Of a stretch of 22,991 bases of DNA, positions 7,567 to 15,499 are shown one piece after another. Source of the stretch: Hungatella sp. UBA3402 (GTDB taxonomy: Bacteria; Bacillota; Clostridia; Lachnospirales; Lachnospiraceae); assembly GCA_002358555.1 (NCBI GenBank), contig DEPC01000147.1, forward strand, positions 1-22,991, given 5' to 3'. The position numbers were made by a program, and so were the translations under genes. The notes under the pieces were generated by a model. It was given only the letters and a program-made list of their open reading frames with translations. It did not search any database and was not told the origin of the DNA. How positions within the stretch are numbered: position 1 is the first letter of the stretch; each line of letters opens with the position of its first letter.

Positions 7567-8769
7567 GTGATGAGACGATGGAATATTTTTTGTAGAGTAA
7601 GGCTGTTTTTTGTTGGAATGATATTGCCAGTCATGGTTTTAACAATAGCAGGATGTGGAAAAATGACTCAGGGCAGGAGGATTGTACGGATTTCTCTGGG
7701 ACAGTCAGAAAGTCATCCAGAGTATTTAGGGCTTCTGGCCTTTAAAGAACATGTGGAGGAGCATTTAGGAGACCGATATGAGGTACAGATTTTTCCAAAT
7801 GAAATTTTGGGGGCTGCTCAGAAGGCGATAGAATTGACTCAAACTGGAGCCATTGATTTTGTGGTAGCAGGCACAGCGAATTTGGAAACCTTTGCCGATG
7901 TCTATGAAATTTTCAGTATGCCATATCTGTTTGACTCTCCAGAAGTCTATCAAGCAGTGATGGAAAATCCGATGATGGAAGATATCTATGAGTCAACGGA
8001 CAATGCAGGTTTTCGAGTGCTGACCTGGTACAATGCAGGAAATCGGAATTTCTATGCCAAAAAACCGATTCTTACGCCAGAGGACTTGAAAGGAATGAAG
8101 ATAAGGGTACAACAAAGCCCTGCCAGTGTAAAAATGATGCAGGAATTTGGGGCAGCAGCTTCTCCTATGAGCTTTGGAGAGGTTTACACTGCGATTCAAC
8201 AAGGGGTAATTGACGGCGCAGAAAATAATGAGCTTGCTCTGACAAACAACAAACACGGAGAAGTGGCAAAATATTTTACTTACAATATGCATCAGATGGT
8301 TCCTGACATGTTGGTGGGAAACTTAAAATTTTTAAACAGCTTAACAGAGGAAGAACTCGAAATATTTAAAGAGGCAGCTCAAATTTCTAATGAAGTGGAG
8401 CTTGAGGAATGGGATAAACAGGTCGAGGAGGCAAAACAGATTGCTGTAGAAACTATGGGAGTGGAATTCTTGGAAGTGGAAGTGGATGCATTTAAGGAAA
8501 AAGTGATGCCACTTCATCAGGAAATGCTGTCAGAAAATCCAGATATTGTAGAGGTTTATCAGGAAATTCAGAAGATGAATGAAGAAATGAGAAAACAAGT
8601 CACAGAATATGAAGCAGCTAAGGAGGCAAGTATCAAAGCAAAAGCTATTAAAACCAAATCTTTTACAGAACCCATGCCAATGTCAGCAATGGAAGCAGGA
8701 CTGGGAATGGAATGGCAGTCTGGATGGGAGTTTACAGAGAATGAGGGGGATGGACCATGGAAGGAATAA
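7567..8769 (+). CDS. dctP: TRAP transporter solute-binding lipoprotein (DctP family)
   Basis: Captures an organic acid outside the membrane for the TRAP permease. The N-terminal signal ends in the lipobox TIAGC, giving lipidated Cys30, as expected in a Gram-positive. The DctP fold follows: LGAAQKAIELTQTGAIDF (81-98), FSMPYLFDSPE (116-126), ligand-binding Arg180 in MKIRVQQSP, and MSFGEVYTAIQQGVIDGAENN (201-221). Position next to uxuA/uxuB suggests a hexuronate or aldonate ligand; this is inference. Starts GTG 7567 and ATG 7570 both follow AAAGGA (7552-7557), with 9 and 12 bases of spacing. At 400 residues it is about 50 longer than usual: residues from about 343 form an extra helical, then Met/Glu/Trp-rich tail. 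The last 13 bases overlap the dctQ gene. Confidence 0.93.
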   Translation: MMRRWNIFCRVRLFFVGMILPVMVLTIAGCGKMTQGRRIVRISLGQSESHPEYLGLLAFKEHVEEHLGDRYEVQIFPNEILGAAQKAIELTQTGAIDFVVAGTANLETFADVYEIFSMPYLFDSPEVYQAVMENPMMEDIYESTDNAGFRVLTWYNAGNRNFYAKKPILTPEDLKGMKIRVQQSPASVKMMQEFGAAASPMSFGEVYTAIQQGVIDGAENNELALTNNKHGEVAKYFTYNMHQMVPDMLVGNLKFLNSLTEEELEIFKEAAQISNEVELEEWDKQVEEAKQIAVETMGVEFLEVEVDAFKEKVMPLHQEMLSENPDIVEVYQEIQKMNEEMRKQVTEYEAAKEASIKAKAIKTKSFTEPMPMSAMEAGLGMEWQSGWEFTENEGDGPWKE

Positions 8770-9536
8770 AGAAAATGCGAAGCAGTATGGATACAGTGTT
8801 GGAGAGCCTCCAAATTTTCTTGTTCGCAGTTATGGTGATAGTGGGGACATACCAAATTTTGGTGCGATATCTGTTTAATAAACCTAGCACGGTTTCTGAG
8901 GAGCTTTTGACTTATGCATTTGCCTGGTTAGCTTTATTGGCAGCCGCCTATATGTTCGGGAAAAGAGGACATATGCGTATGGGATTTTTGGCAGACAAGG
9001 CAAATGGGATGATAAAATCAGTGCTGGATATGATTTCGGAATGTCTGGTATTTCTGTTTGCTGCCATTGTGATGATTTATGGAGGAATTGAAATTACATC
9101 TTTGACCATGGCGCAAAAAACTGCCTCTTTAGGAATTCCAATGGGGTATGTGTACAGTATTGTACCTGTGAGTGGGGGCTTAATTTTGGTTTACAGTATT
9201 TTGAATGCGGCAGAAATGATGATTGCAAAATCAAGTGATAGCAGAGAAAACGAAGCAATGAAGGGAGAAGCAAGCAAACAAGTACAGATAGAAAGAAAAT
9301 TGGAAAAAGATAGTGAGTCAATAGAAAAAAATGCTGGACAGATACAGAACGTGAATGAACTAGAAAAAATGGGACGAACGGCAAATAGAGATAGCGAACC
9401 AGCAGACAAAGAGATAGAAAAAATAGGGCTGGAAAAAAGAGAACATGCAAAATACACAGAAGCAGGCAGAGATACAAGCTGGGAAGCAAGGATGAAAGCG
9501 GAACAGGAGAAAAAAGCAGAAAAGGAGGGGGATTAA
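8757..9536 (+). CDS. dctQ: TRAP transporter small permease (DctQ family) with long charged tail
   Basis: The small membrane subunit that bridges to the large one. Four transmembrane helices lie near 17-38, 50-67, 92-112 and 130-152. The family motif is RYLFNKPSTVSEELLTYAFAW (37-57), followed by KRGHMRMGFL. The canonical protein would end near residue 157. Here about 100 further residues follow, almost all Glu, Lys, Asp, Ser, Gln and Asn with no hydrophobic core; they are predicted to be cytoplasmic and disordered or coiled. The ATG overlaps the dctP end by 13 bases and has GAGGGGG just upstream, so translation is coupled. The tail's last codons contain the AAAGGAGG site used by dctM. The four-helix part is secure; the role of the tail is unknown. 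Confidence 0.9.
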   Translation: MEGIKKMRSSMDTVLESLQIFLFAVMVIVGTYQILVRYLFNKPSTVSEELLTYAFAWLALLAAAYMFGKRGHMRMGFLADKANGMIKSVLDMISECLVFLFAAIVMIYGGIEITSLTMAQKTASLGIPMGYVYSIVPVSGGLILVYSILNAAEMMIAKSSDSRENEAMKGEASKQVQIERKLEKDSESIEKNAGQIQNVNELEKMGRTANRDSEPADKEIEKIGLEKREHAKYTEAGRDTSWEARMKAEQEKKAEKEGD

Positions 9537-9537
9537 T

Positions 9538-10845
9538 ATGAGCATTGCATGGACAGCAGGTCTGATTATTCTGATAGTTTTGGTAGCGATTCTCCTTGCA
9601 GGAGTTCCGATTGCCATAGGATTAGCAATATCTTCTATCTGTGCTATCCTGCCAATTTTAGAGATGGAGCCAGCTCTTTTAACAGGAGCTCAGAGGATTT
9701 TTTCGGGAATCTCTGTGTTTAACTTGATTGCCATTCCATTTTTTATACTTGCAGGAAATATCATGAACAAAGGAGGCATTGCAATCCGGCTCATACAATT
9801 TGCCAAGCTTTTTACAGGAAAAATACCAGGAGCTTTGGCCCATACCAATATTGTAGCGAATATGCTGTTTGGAGCAATCTCTGGTTCTGGAACTGCTGCT
9901 GCCTCTGCCATGGGGGCTATTATTGGACCAGTGGAGGAAAAGGAAGGGTATGATAAAAATTTTTCCGCAGCAGTCAATATTGCCACAGCTCCCACAGGTC
10001 TTTTGATTCCACCCAGCAATGTCATGATTACCTATGCATTAGTCAGCGGTGGCACTTCGATTGCAGCATTATTTATGGCAGGATATGTGCCAGGAATTTT
10101 GTGGGGATTCGCTTGTATGATTGTGGTATACTTTTATGCAAAAAGCCATGGATATCGAAGCACTCAAACCTTTACTGGGAAAGAAAAACTCCGCACTTCT
10201 TATGAGGCGATTCCCAGTCTTTTGATGATTGTGATTGTCATAGGTGGGATTATCAAAGGAATTTTTACAGCTACAGAAGGTGCAGTGGTGGCAGTGGTGT
10301 ACAGTCTAGTCTTGTCGCTGTTTTTTTATCGCTCGATTACCTGGAGAGATTTGCCCAAGATTTTTATGGACAGTGCACAGATGACAGGAATTATCATTTT
10401 CCTTATCGGTGTTTCCAGTATTATGTCCTGGGTTATGGCATTCACAGGATTGCCAGGGGCTATCTCTAGCGCAATGTTGGGAATCAGTAACAATCGGTAT
10501 GTAATCTTGTTGATTATCAATATTCTTCTTCTAGTAGTAGGGACCTTTATGGATATGACGCCTGCATGTCTGATTTTTACCCCCATTTTCCTTCCTATTT
10601 GTCAGGAGTTGGGAATGAATTCTGTACATTTTGGCATCATGCTGATTTTTAATTTATGTATTGGCACTATCACTCCTCCAGTGGGAACTACGTTATTTGT
10701 AGGAGTTAAAGTAGGAGAGACAAGGATTGAAGAAGTAATTAAGCCTCTTTTGTATTATTTTGCAGCAATCTTTGCAGTACTTTTGGCAGTAACTTATATT
10801 CCTGCAATATCATTATGGCTGCCAGGGCTTTTAGGGTATGTGTAG
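9538..10845 (+). CDS. dctM: TRAP transporter large permease (DctM family)
   Basis: 435 residues with about 11-12 hydrophobic segments over the whole length. This is the ion-coupled transport subunit that uses a Na+ gradient in studied TRAP systems. Typical family stretches: GVPIAIGLAISS, FNLIAIPFFILAGNIMNKGGIA (60-81), LFGAISGSGTAAASAMGAI, APTGLLIPPSNVMI (the re-entrant substrate/ion region) and NLCIGTITPPVGTTLFVG near the C-terminus. The start ATG lies one base after the dctQ stop, with AAAGGAGG inside the end of dctQ. The length is normal. It is the last gene of the transporter operon; a strong hairpin follows. Confidence 0.95.
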   Translation: MSIAWTAGLIILIVLVAILLAGVPIAIGLAISSICAILPILEMEPALLTGAQRIFSGISVFNLIAIPFFILAGNIMNKGGIAIRLIQFAKLFTGKIPGALAHTNIVANMLFGAISGSGTAAASAMGAIIGPVEEKEGYDKNFSAAVNIATAPTGLLIPPSNVMITYALVSGGTSIAALFMAGYVPGILWGFACMIVVYFYAKSHGYRSTQTFTGKEKLRTSYEAIPSLLMIVIVIGGIIKGIFTATEGAVVAVVYSLVLSLFFYRSITWRDLPKIFMDSAQMTGIIIFLIGVSSIMSWVMAFTGLPGAISSAMLGISNNRYVILLIINILLLVVGTFMDMTPACLIFTPIFLPICQELGMNSVHFGIMLIFNLCIGTITPPVGTTLFVGVKVGETRIEEVIKPLLYYFAAIFAVLLAVTYIPAISLWLPGLLGYV

Positions 10846-10877
10846 AAGAGAAATATTGTAAGCATCAAAGCAAAAAA

Positions 10878-10940
10878 CAATACCAGGAAACAGAACTTTT
10901 GTCAACTTCCTGGTATTGCTAAGAAATAATTTCTTTTTAT
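10878..10940. terminator. Bidirectional terminator between dctM and the YcxB-like gene
   Basis: CAATACCAGGAA (10878-10889) pairs perfectly with TTCCTGGTATTG (10907-10918) across a 17-base loop. Just after it, AAGAAAT/ATTTCTT forms a second small stem followed by T residues for the plus strand. On the minus strand the first stem is followed by a long T run (the A-run at 10872-10877). It lies between two convergent genes. Confidence 0.8.
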
Positions 10941-10965
10941 TAGTTTATCTTCTTACTGCTATCTA

Positions 10966-11502
10966 TTATCTATGAAGTTTTTCCTTTGGCAGATGAGCAG
11001 TAATAAACTGCCATACTTCTTCGTCAGAAGCATCTCCACAACCATCTGGTAAAAGAAATGCCTGTTTGACAGAAACATATAGATAGATACAGCCCAACTG
11101 TCTGTAAATTCCAAATAATTCATTCCAATTATAGGATACAGTACTGCCATTAGATGTTCCACTTGTCACCAGAATTCCTGTTTGATTCAACTCAATAGTA
11201 TAAGCGATTCTAGACTTTTGGAGCTTTAATGCATGAGCTTGGGTTTTAAGTGAGTAAAAAAATGTTCCAAAGTACACCCCAGGTACTCCTAATGCAATAA
11301 CCAATAGGACCATGCCTAGAAATTCTGCATGTTCTGCTTTGGAGTACATAGAAAAACAGATAAGAGAACTAGTTAAGAGAATTCCTGCAAAAATGGCGGG
11401 AGAAATCCAGCGTTTTCTCAATTTTAAGGTATCAAATATGGCAAATCTATAGAAAGTTTTTGGGTCTATTTTGGAGACAATAGTTATTGATTCAGATTTC
11501 AT
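10966..11502 (-). CDS. YcxB-like membrane protein
   Basis: 178 residues. Two transmembrane helices lie near 33-52 and 62-84, followed by a soluble C-terminal domain with the YcxB pattern: ELNQTGILVTS (104-114), YNWNELFGIYRQLGCIYLYVSVKQAFLLP (124-152), and a final EEVWQFITAHL. The family is common in Firmicutes and has no assigned activity; the C-terminal part resembles a PH-like fold by family description. GGAAGGGA stands six to eight bases before the ATG. It is convergent with the TRAP operon, with its own short AT-rich upstream region. It is probably unrelated to hexuronate use, despite lying between transporter and enzymes. Confidence 0.8.
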   Translation of the reverse strand: MKSESITIVSKIDPKTFYRFAIFDTLKLRKRWISPAIFAGILLTSSLICFSMYSKAEHAEFLGMVLLVIALGVPGVYFGTFFYSLKTQAHALKLQKSRIAYTIELNQTGILVTSGTSNGSTVSYNWNELFGIYRQLGCIYLYVSVKQAFLLPDGCGDASDEEVWQFITAHLPKEKLHR

Positions 11503-11579
11503 AAATAGGTCCCTTCCAGGTTTTATTTTATAATGCTAGAACAAAACTACCTTTATTATAGGAGATTTCCCCACAGGCA

Positions 11580-11768
11580 TAATAAATTAACTCGTTGTGG
11601 TAGTTAAAAGTTGTAAGCAGAATAACACATGGAAGAAGGCTGCTCTCTGTCCTGCGGCTTTGGAGCCAGTAACAGTAAGGCTCCTGTAGATGCAGAGCTA
11701 TGGGAAATCTGGTTTGCTGCGTTACTTCTGCCTATCACGTTTAACTGCAACAACTGGTTAATTTATAA
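11580..11768. repeat. ~190 bp foldback element (MITE-like or structured RNA)
   Basis: The two ends are near-mirror images. ATAAATTAAC at 11582-11591 matches the reverse complement of the right end (11758-11767), and the match continues imperfectly inward for about 45 bases, through TTGT, AGTTAAA and GCAGAA-TAAC (11617-11626 with 11721-11731). The middle also folds: GCTCT (11642-11646) with AGAGC (11694-11698), and GGAGCC (11662-11667) with GGCTCC (11679-11684). AGGCA lies on both sides (11575-11579 and 11768-11772) and may be a target duplication. A 73-codon open frame inside shows no protein character. Together with the uxuA promoter it accounts for most of the intergenic DNA 11503-11970. 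Confidence 0.7.
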
Positions 11769-11878
11769 GGCAGAATGCATTTCTAAACAGGTTTTCTCAT
11801 ATCTTAACGCAAACTTCCTAAAACAGCAAGTGCAAACTGGAATATTTTAGTATAATATCCATAATTTTATCTGGTTTT

Positions 11879-11919
11879 CTAATATATTAGTTGACTAGCT
11901 TTGGAAAAATGGGTATAAT
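11879..11919 (+). promoter_or_regulatory. uxuA promoter with adjoining palindromic operator candidate
   Basis: TTGACT (11891-11896) and TATAAT (11914-11919) are 17 bases apart, about 50 bases before uxuA. Immediately upstream, CTAATATATTAG (11879-11890) is a perfect 12-base palindrome. Its position next to the -35 suits a regulator such as the GntR protein at 14798, but the link is inferred. Confidence 0.8.
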
Positions 11920-11970
11920 AATTCTATCAAATATCTGAGGCATTCAGACAAGAAAAGGAGAGCAAAGCTT

Positions 11971-13050
11971 ATGAAAATGACATTCCGCTGGTATGGTTCT
12001 GACAGTGACTCCATCACATTGAAACAGATTAAGCAGATTCCAGGTATGAGTGGTCTGATGGGAGTTCTTGATTACAAAGCTGCAGGAGAGGTATGGACAG
12101 AGGAAGAAATTGAAAAGTACGTGAATGAAGTTCATGCAGCAGGTTTGGAATGTGAAGTAATTGAGAGTGTCAATGTCCATGAGGATATCAAGATGGGACT
12201 TCCCACCCGTGACAAATATATCGAAAATTATGTCACAACCATCAGAAATTTAGCAAAGTATGGAATAAAAGTTATTGTCTACAACTTTATGCCAGTGCTT
12301 GATTGGCTTCGTACTGATTTGGCCCGTGAGATTGAGGAAGATGGCTCCAACAGCTTGTATTATGACGAGCAAGAATTGGGCAATATGAGTCCTCTTGAGA
12401 TTGTAAGAAAGACAGCCGAAGACAGCAACGGCTTTACTCTTCCAGGTTGGGAACCAGAGCGTCTGGCAGAGCTTGAAAAAACCTTAAAGCAATACGAGAG
12501 CATCACACCAGATATGCTCAGAGAGAATTATAAATATTTCCTGGATGCTGTGATTCCAGTTTGTGAAGAAGTAGGAATCAAGATGGCTGTTCATCCTGAT
12601 GACCCAGCTTGGCCTATTTTTGGACTTCCCCGTATCTCTCATAGCCAGGAAGATTTTGATAAGATTGTAGCACTCCACAATTCACCAGCTAATGCGCTAT
12701 GTCTATGTACTGGCTCCTTAGGTTCTAATCCAGAAAATGATATTCCAGCTATTATCCGTCATTTTGGAGAGATGAACCGCATCGCTTGTCTTCATATCCG
12801 CAATGTGAAATATTTGGGATATCGTCGATTCCGTGAGGCTCCGCATTTGTCCTCTACCGGAGATTTGGATTTGTTTGAGATTGTAAAAGCAGTTTATGAT
12901 ACCTGTCCTCATGATATTCATGTTCGTCCAGACCATGGAAGAATGATTTGGGATGAAGTTGGACGTCCAGGATATGGTTTGTATGACCGTGCATTGGGCG
13001 CAACCTATTTGAACGGACTTTGGGAAGCGATTGATAAGTTGTCTAAATAA
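11971..13050 (+). CDS. uxuA: Mannonate dehydratase
   Basis: Converts D-mannonate to 2-keto-3-deoxy-D-gluconate in glucuronate breakdown. It is a cytoplasmic, Mn/Fe-dependent TIM-barrel enzyme. The N-terminus MKMTFRWYGSDSDSITLKQIKQIPG and the segments KMAVHPDDPAWPIFGLPRI (204-222), LCLCTGSLGSNPENDI (243-258), ACLHIRNVK (272-280) and VRPDHGRMIWDE (318-329) are diagnostic. His208, Cys246, His275 and Asp321 are the likely metal ligands, from the spacing in studied enzymes. 359 residues is normal. AAAGGAG precedes the ATG by about 12 bases. It is the first gene of uxuA-uxuB-gntR, 54 bases before uxuB. Uronate isomerase (uxaC) and KDG kinase/aldolase genes are absent here and must lie elsewhere. 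Confidence 0.97.
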   Translation: MKMTFRWYGSDSDSITLKQIKQIPGMSGLMGVLDYKAAGEVWTEEEIEKYVNEVHAAGLECEVIESVNVHEDIKMGLPTRDKYIENYVTTIRNLAKYGIKVIVYNFMPVLDWLRTDLAREIEEDGSNSLYYDEQELGNMSPLEIVRKTAEDSNGFTLPGWEPERLAELEKTLKQYESITPDMLRENYKYFLDAVIPVCEEVGIKMAVHPDDPAWPIFGLPRISHSQEDFDKIVALHNSPANALCLCTGSLGSNPENDIPAIIRHFGEMNRIACLHIRNVKYLGYRRFREAPHLSSTGDLDLFEIVKAVYDTCPHDIHVRPDHGRMIWDEVGRPGYGLYDRALGATYLNGLWEAIDKLSK

Positions 13051-13104
13051 TTCTGAATGAAGAATATGATTGATAGCGATTAAGAGTAAAGGAGCATTAA
13101 CATT

Positions 13105-14718
13105 ATGAAATTAAGCTATGAAGGACTGCAGCAAAAAGAGGCATGGAAAAATGCAGGGGTGACTTTGCCAGAATATGACTGGAAGGCAATGTGTGAAGCT
13201 ACAGAGAAAGCTCCTGTATGGGTACATTTTGGAGCAGGCAATATTTTCCGTGGATTTATTGCAGGACTGCAGCAAAGACTTCTGAATCAAGGACTTGCTA
13301 AAAGTGGCATTGTTGCAGCGGAAACCTTTGACTATGACATTATTGATAAAATTTACTGGCCTCATGACAGTATGACCTTGATGGTAAGCCTACAACCAGA
13401 TGGAGGAACCGAAAAGGAAGTGATTGCCTCTATTGCAAAAGGAGTAAAGGCTGACAGCTCTGATGCACAGCAATGGGCTGTTCTTAAAGCGGTATTTGAA
13501 AATCCATCTCTTCAGATGGCCAGTTTTACAATCACAGAAAAAGGTTATGCCATTGGCGATATCCAAGGTAATTTGATGAAAGTGGTTCAAGAAGACATGG
13601 AACAAGGGCCAGATAAAGCACGTCATGCTATGAGCGTAGTGGCAGCTTTGATGTTTGCACGTTTTAAGGCAGGTGCAGCACCGATTGCTCTGGTGAGTAT
13701 GGACAACTGCAGCCATAATGGCGAAAAGCTAAAATCAAGTGTTCTTGCCATTGTAAAGGCATGGAGAGAAAAAGGCTTAGTTCCAGAAGAATTTGAACAA
13801 TATATGAGCGATGAGGAGAAGGTTTCCTTCCCATGGAGTATGATTGACAAAATCACTCCAAGGCCAGCAGAAGTTATTGAAAAACAGTTGACAGATGCAG
13901 GTGTTGAAGATATGGCTCCTGTTATCACCAGCAGAAACACTTATATTGCACCTTTTGTCAATGCAGAAATTCCTCAGTACCTAGTAGTGGAAGACCGCTT
14001 CCCCAATGGACGTCCCAGTCTTGAAAAAGCAGGTGTGTACTTAACCACACGCGACACTGTAAATATGACTGAGAGGATGAAGGTGACAACCTGTTTAAAT
14101 CCTCTACACACAGCCTTAGCTGTCTATGGATGCCTCCTTGGCTATACTAGCATTGCTTCTGAAATGAAGGATGAGGAATTGAAAAAATTGGTTGAGCATA
14201 TCGGGTATGACGAGGGAATGCCAGTGGTGACAGACCCAGGCATCATAAGCCCTATGGACTTTATTCATGAGGTTATTGACCAGAGATTGCCTAATCCATT
14301 TATTCCAGATACTCCTCAAAGGATTGCCACTGACACCAGCCAAAAGGTTGCAATCCGATTTGGTGAGACAATCAAATCCTATATGACAAGCGAAAAACTG
14401 GATACCAACAGTTTAACCTATATTCCTTTAGCTTTGGCTGGATGGTTGCGGTATCTGTTGGGAGTTGATGATAAAGGTCAAGAGATGGCAGTGAGTGCTG
14501 ATCCTATGCTTACACAGCTTCAGCAGCAGTTAGCAGGAGTCAAGGTTGGTGAGCCAGATTCCTATAAAGGGCAGTTAAAAGAAATCCTGTCCAATCCAGT
14601 AGTATTTGGCGTGAATTTATATGACGCTGGACTGGCAGAAAAGGTAGAAGGGATGTTCTGTGAAATGTTGGCAGGGCCAGGAGCTGTCAGAGCTACCCTT
14701 AAAAAATATATTCAGTAA
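13105..14718 (+). CDS. uxuB: Fructuronate reductase (mannitol dehydrogenase family)
   Basis: NADH-dependent reduction of D-fructuronate to D-mannonate, the step before UxuA. It belongs to the polyol-specific long-chain dehydrogenases. The Rossmann loop is VHFGAGNIFRGF (40-51); other family stretches are TITEKGY (142-148), VSMDNCSHNGEKL (197-209) and FPWSMIDKITPRP (242-254). The catalytic region is MKVTTCLNPLHTALAVYG, with Lys326, Asn332 and His335. Here Lys and Asn are five residues apart rather than the four of the textbook KxxxxNxxH motif. 537 residues is typical for the Firmicute UxuB branch. The ribosome site AAAGGAG lies 11 bases before ATG 13105. Tagaturonate or another keto-acid cannot be excluded, but adjacency to uxuA favours fructuronate. 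Confidence 0.93.
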   Translation: MKLSYEGLQQKEAWKNAGVTLPEYDWKAMCEATEKAPVWVHFGAGNIFRGFIAGLQQRLLNQGLAKSGIVAAETFDYDIIDKIYWPHDSMTLMVSLQPDGGTEKEVIASIAKGVKADSSDAQQWAVLKAVFENPSLQMASFTITEKGYAIGDIQGNLMKVVQEDMEQGPDKARHAMSVVAALMFARFKAGAAPIALVSMDNCSHNGEKLKSSVLAIVKAWREKGLVPEEFEQYMSDEEKVSFPWSMIDKITPRPAEVIEKQLTDAGVEDMAPVITSRNTYIAPFVNAEIPQYLVVEDRFPNGRPSLEKAGVYLTTRDTVNMTERMKVTTCLNPLHTALAVYGCLLGYTSIASEMKDEELKKLVEHIGYDEGMPVVTDPGIISPMDFIHEVIDQRLPNPFIPDTPQRIATDTSQKVAIRFGETIKSYMTSEKLDTNSLTYIPLALAGWLRYLLGVDDKGQEMAVSADPMLTQLQQQLAGVKVGEPDSYKGQLKEILSNPVVFGVNLYDAGLAEKVEGMFCEMLAGPGAVRATLKKYIQ

Positions 14719-14743
14719 ATAACTTTAAAGCAAATAATCCAAA

Positions 14744-14775
14744 GCAGAGAACGCGTCGCTGACGCGTTTCTTTGC
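14744..14775 (+). promoter_or_regulatory. Stable hairpin between uxuB and gntR
   Basis: AACGCGTC (14750-14757) and GACGCGTT (14761-14768) pair perfectly over a three-base loop. The stem extends to GCAGAG/TCTTTGC with one bulge. There is no real T-run, so it may be an attenuator, an mRNA-processing or protection signal, or a weak terminator that lowers gntR expression relative to uxuAB. Confidence 0.6.
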
Positions 14776-14797
14776 ATACATGGAAAAAGGAGGGCCT

Positions 14798-15487
14798 ATG
14801 TATGTGACAGAACAGCTAGCAAGGGAAAATGGTCGGGATTATGCCCTCCGTACCTTGAAGGAAAATATTATCCGTCTAGAATTGGAGCCTGGCAGCAGCA
14901 TCAGTGATAGAGAGGTAGCTTCACAACTTTCTTTGTCCAGAACTCCGGTTCGTGAAGCATTATTGGAGTTAGCTAAATCGAAAGTTATTGATATTTATCC
15001 TCAAAAGGGAAGCGTGGTATCTTTAATAGACTATGAATTGGTAGAAGAGGCATATTTTATCCGCAATGTACTAGAGACAGCAGTGATAGAATTGGCCTGC
15101 AGAAAGGCATCCCAGGATTCTTTAGAGGAATTAAAAAGTAATATAAAACTTCAATGGTTTTACCATCAAGAACGGGCATTGGATAAACTGATGGAGCTGG
15201 ACGACGAATTTCATTGTATGCTATTTAAGATTACCGGAAAAATGCAAACCTATGAAATGATGAAGGGAATGATGGTACATTTTGACCGTGTTAGAAATAT
15301 GGCTCTTGGTACAATGAAAGATAGAAGTCTTATCGAAGACCATCAAAAAATTTTGGATGCTGTGAAAAGCCGCGATATAGACCTTGCCAAGAGGCTTATG
15401 GAAAAACATTTAAGGCGATATCGAGTGGACGAAGAGGAGGTAAGAAGAAGATATCCTGGATATTTTAAGCCACCAGGGAAATTGTAA
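14798..15487 (+). CDS. GntR family regulator with FCD domain
   Basis: Probable repressor of the uxu and perhaps TRAP genes, by position. From ATG 14798 it has 229 residues. The N-terminal winged helix-turn-helix (about 5-70) contains LEPGSSISDREVASQLSLSRTPVREALLELAKSKVI. The C-terminal FCD ligand domain (about 80-215) contains DDEFHCMLFKITG, RSLIEDHQKILDAV and MEKHLRRY, with the Asp/His set that binds a metal and a carboxylate effector in the FadR/VanR subfamily. ATG 14798 is preferred over ATG 14780, because AAAGGAGG (14786-14793) is just upstream of it and inside the longer frame. It follows uxuB by 79 bases with a hairpin between them. Fructuronate, mannonate or glucuronate would be natural effectors (inference). 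Confidence 0.93.
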   Translation: MYVTEQLARENGRDYALRTLKENIIRLELEPGSSISDREVASQLSLSRTPVREALLELAKSKVIDIYPQKGSVVSLIDYELVEEAYFIRNVLETAVIELACRKASQDSLEELKSNIKLQWFYHQERALDKLMELDDEFHCMLFKITGKMQTYEMMKGMMVHFDRVRNMALGTMKDRSLIEDHQKILDAVKSRDIDLAKRLMEKHLRRYRVDEEEVRRRYPGYFKPPGKL

Positions 15488-15499
15488 GAAATATATATG

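Noticed and set aside
9094..9489. 131-codon minus-strand frame opposite dctQ
   Set aside because: Shadow of the Glu/Lys-rich dctQ tail, giving an artificial Leu/Phe/Ser-rich sequence; no ribosome site.
11641..11700. Possible riboswitch-like GGAGCC/GGCTCC and GCTCT/AGAGC stems
   Set aside because: No conserved core of a riboswitch class I know could be found; reported only as part of the foldback element.
11629..11850. 73-codon open frame upstream of uxuA
   Set aside because: It lies mostly inside the foldback element, has no ribosome binding site, and its protein shows no family character.
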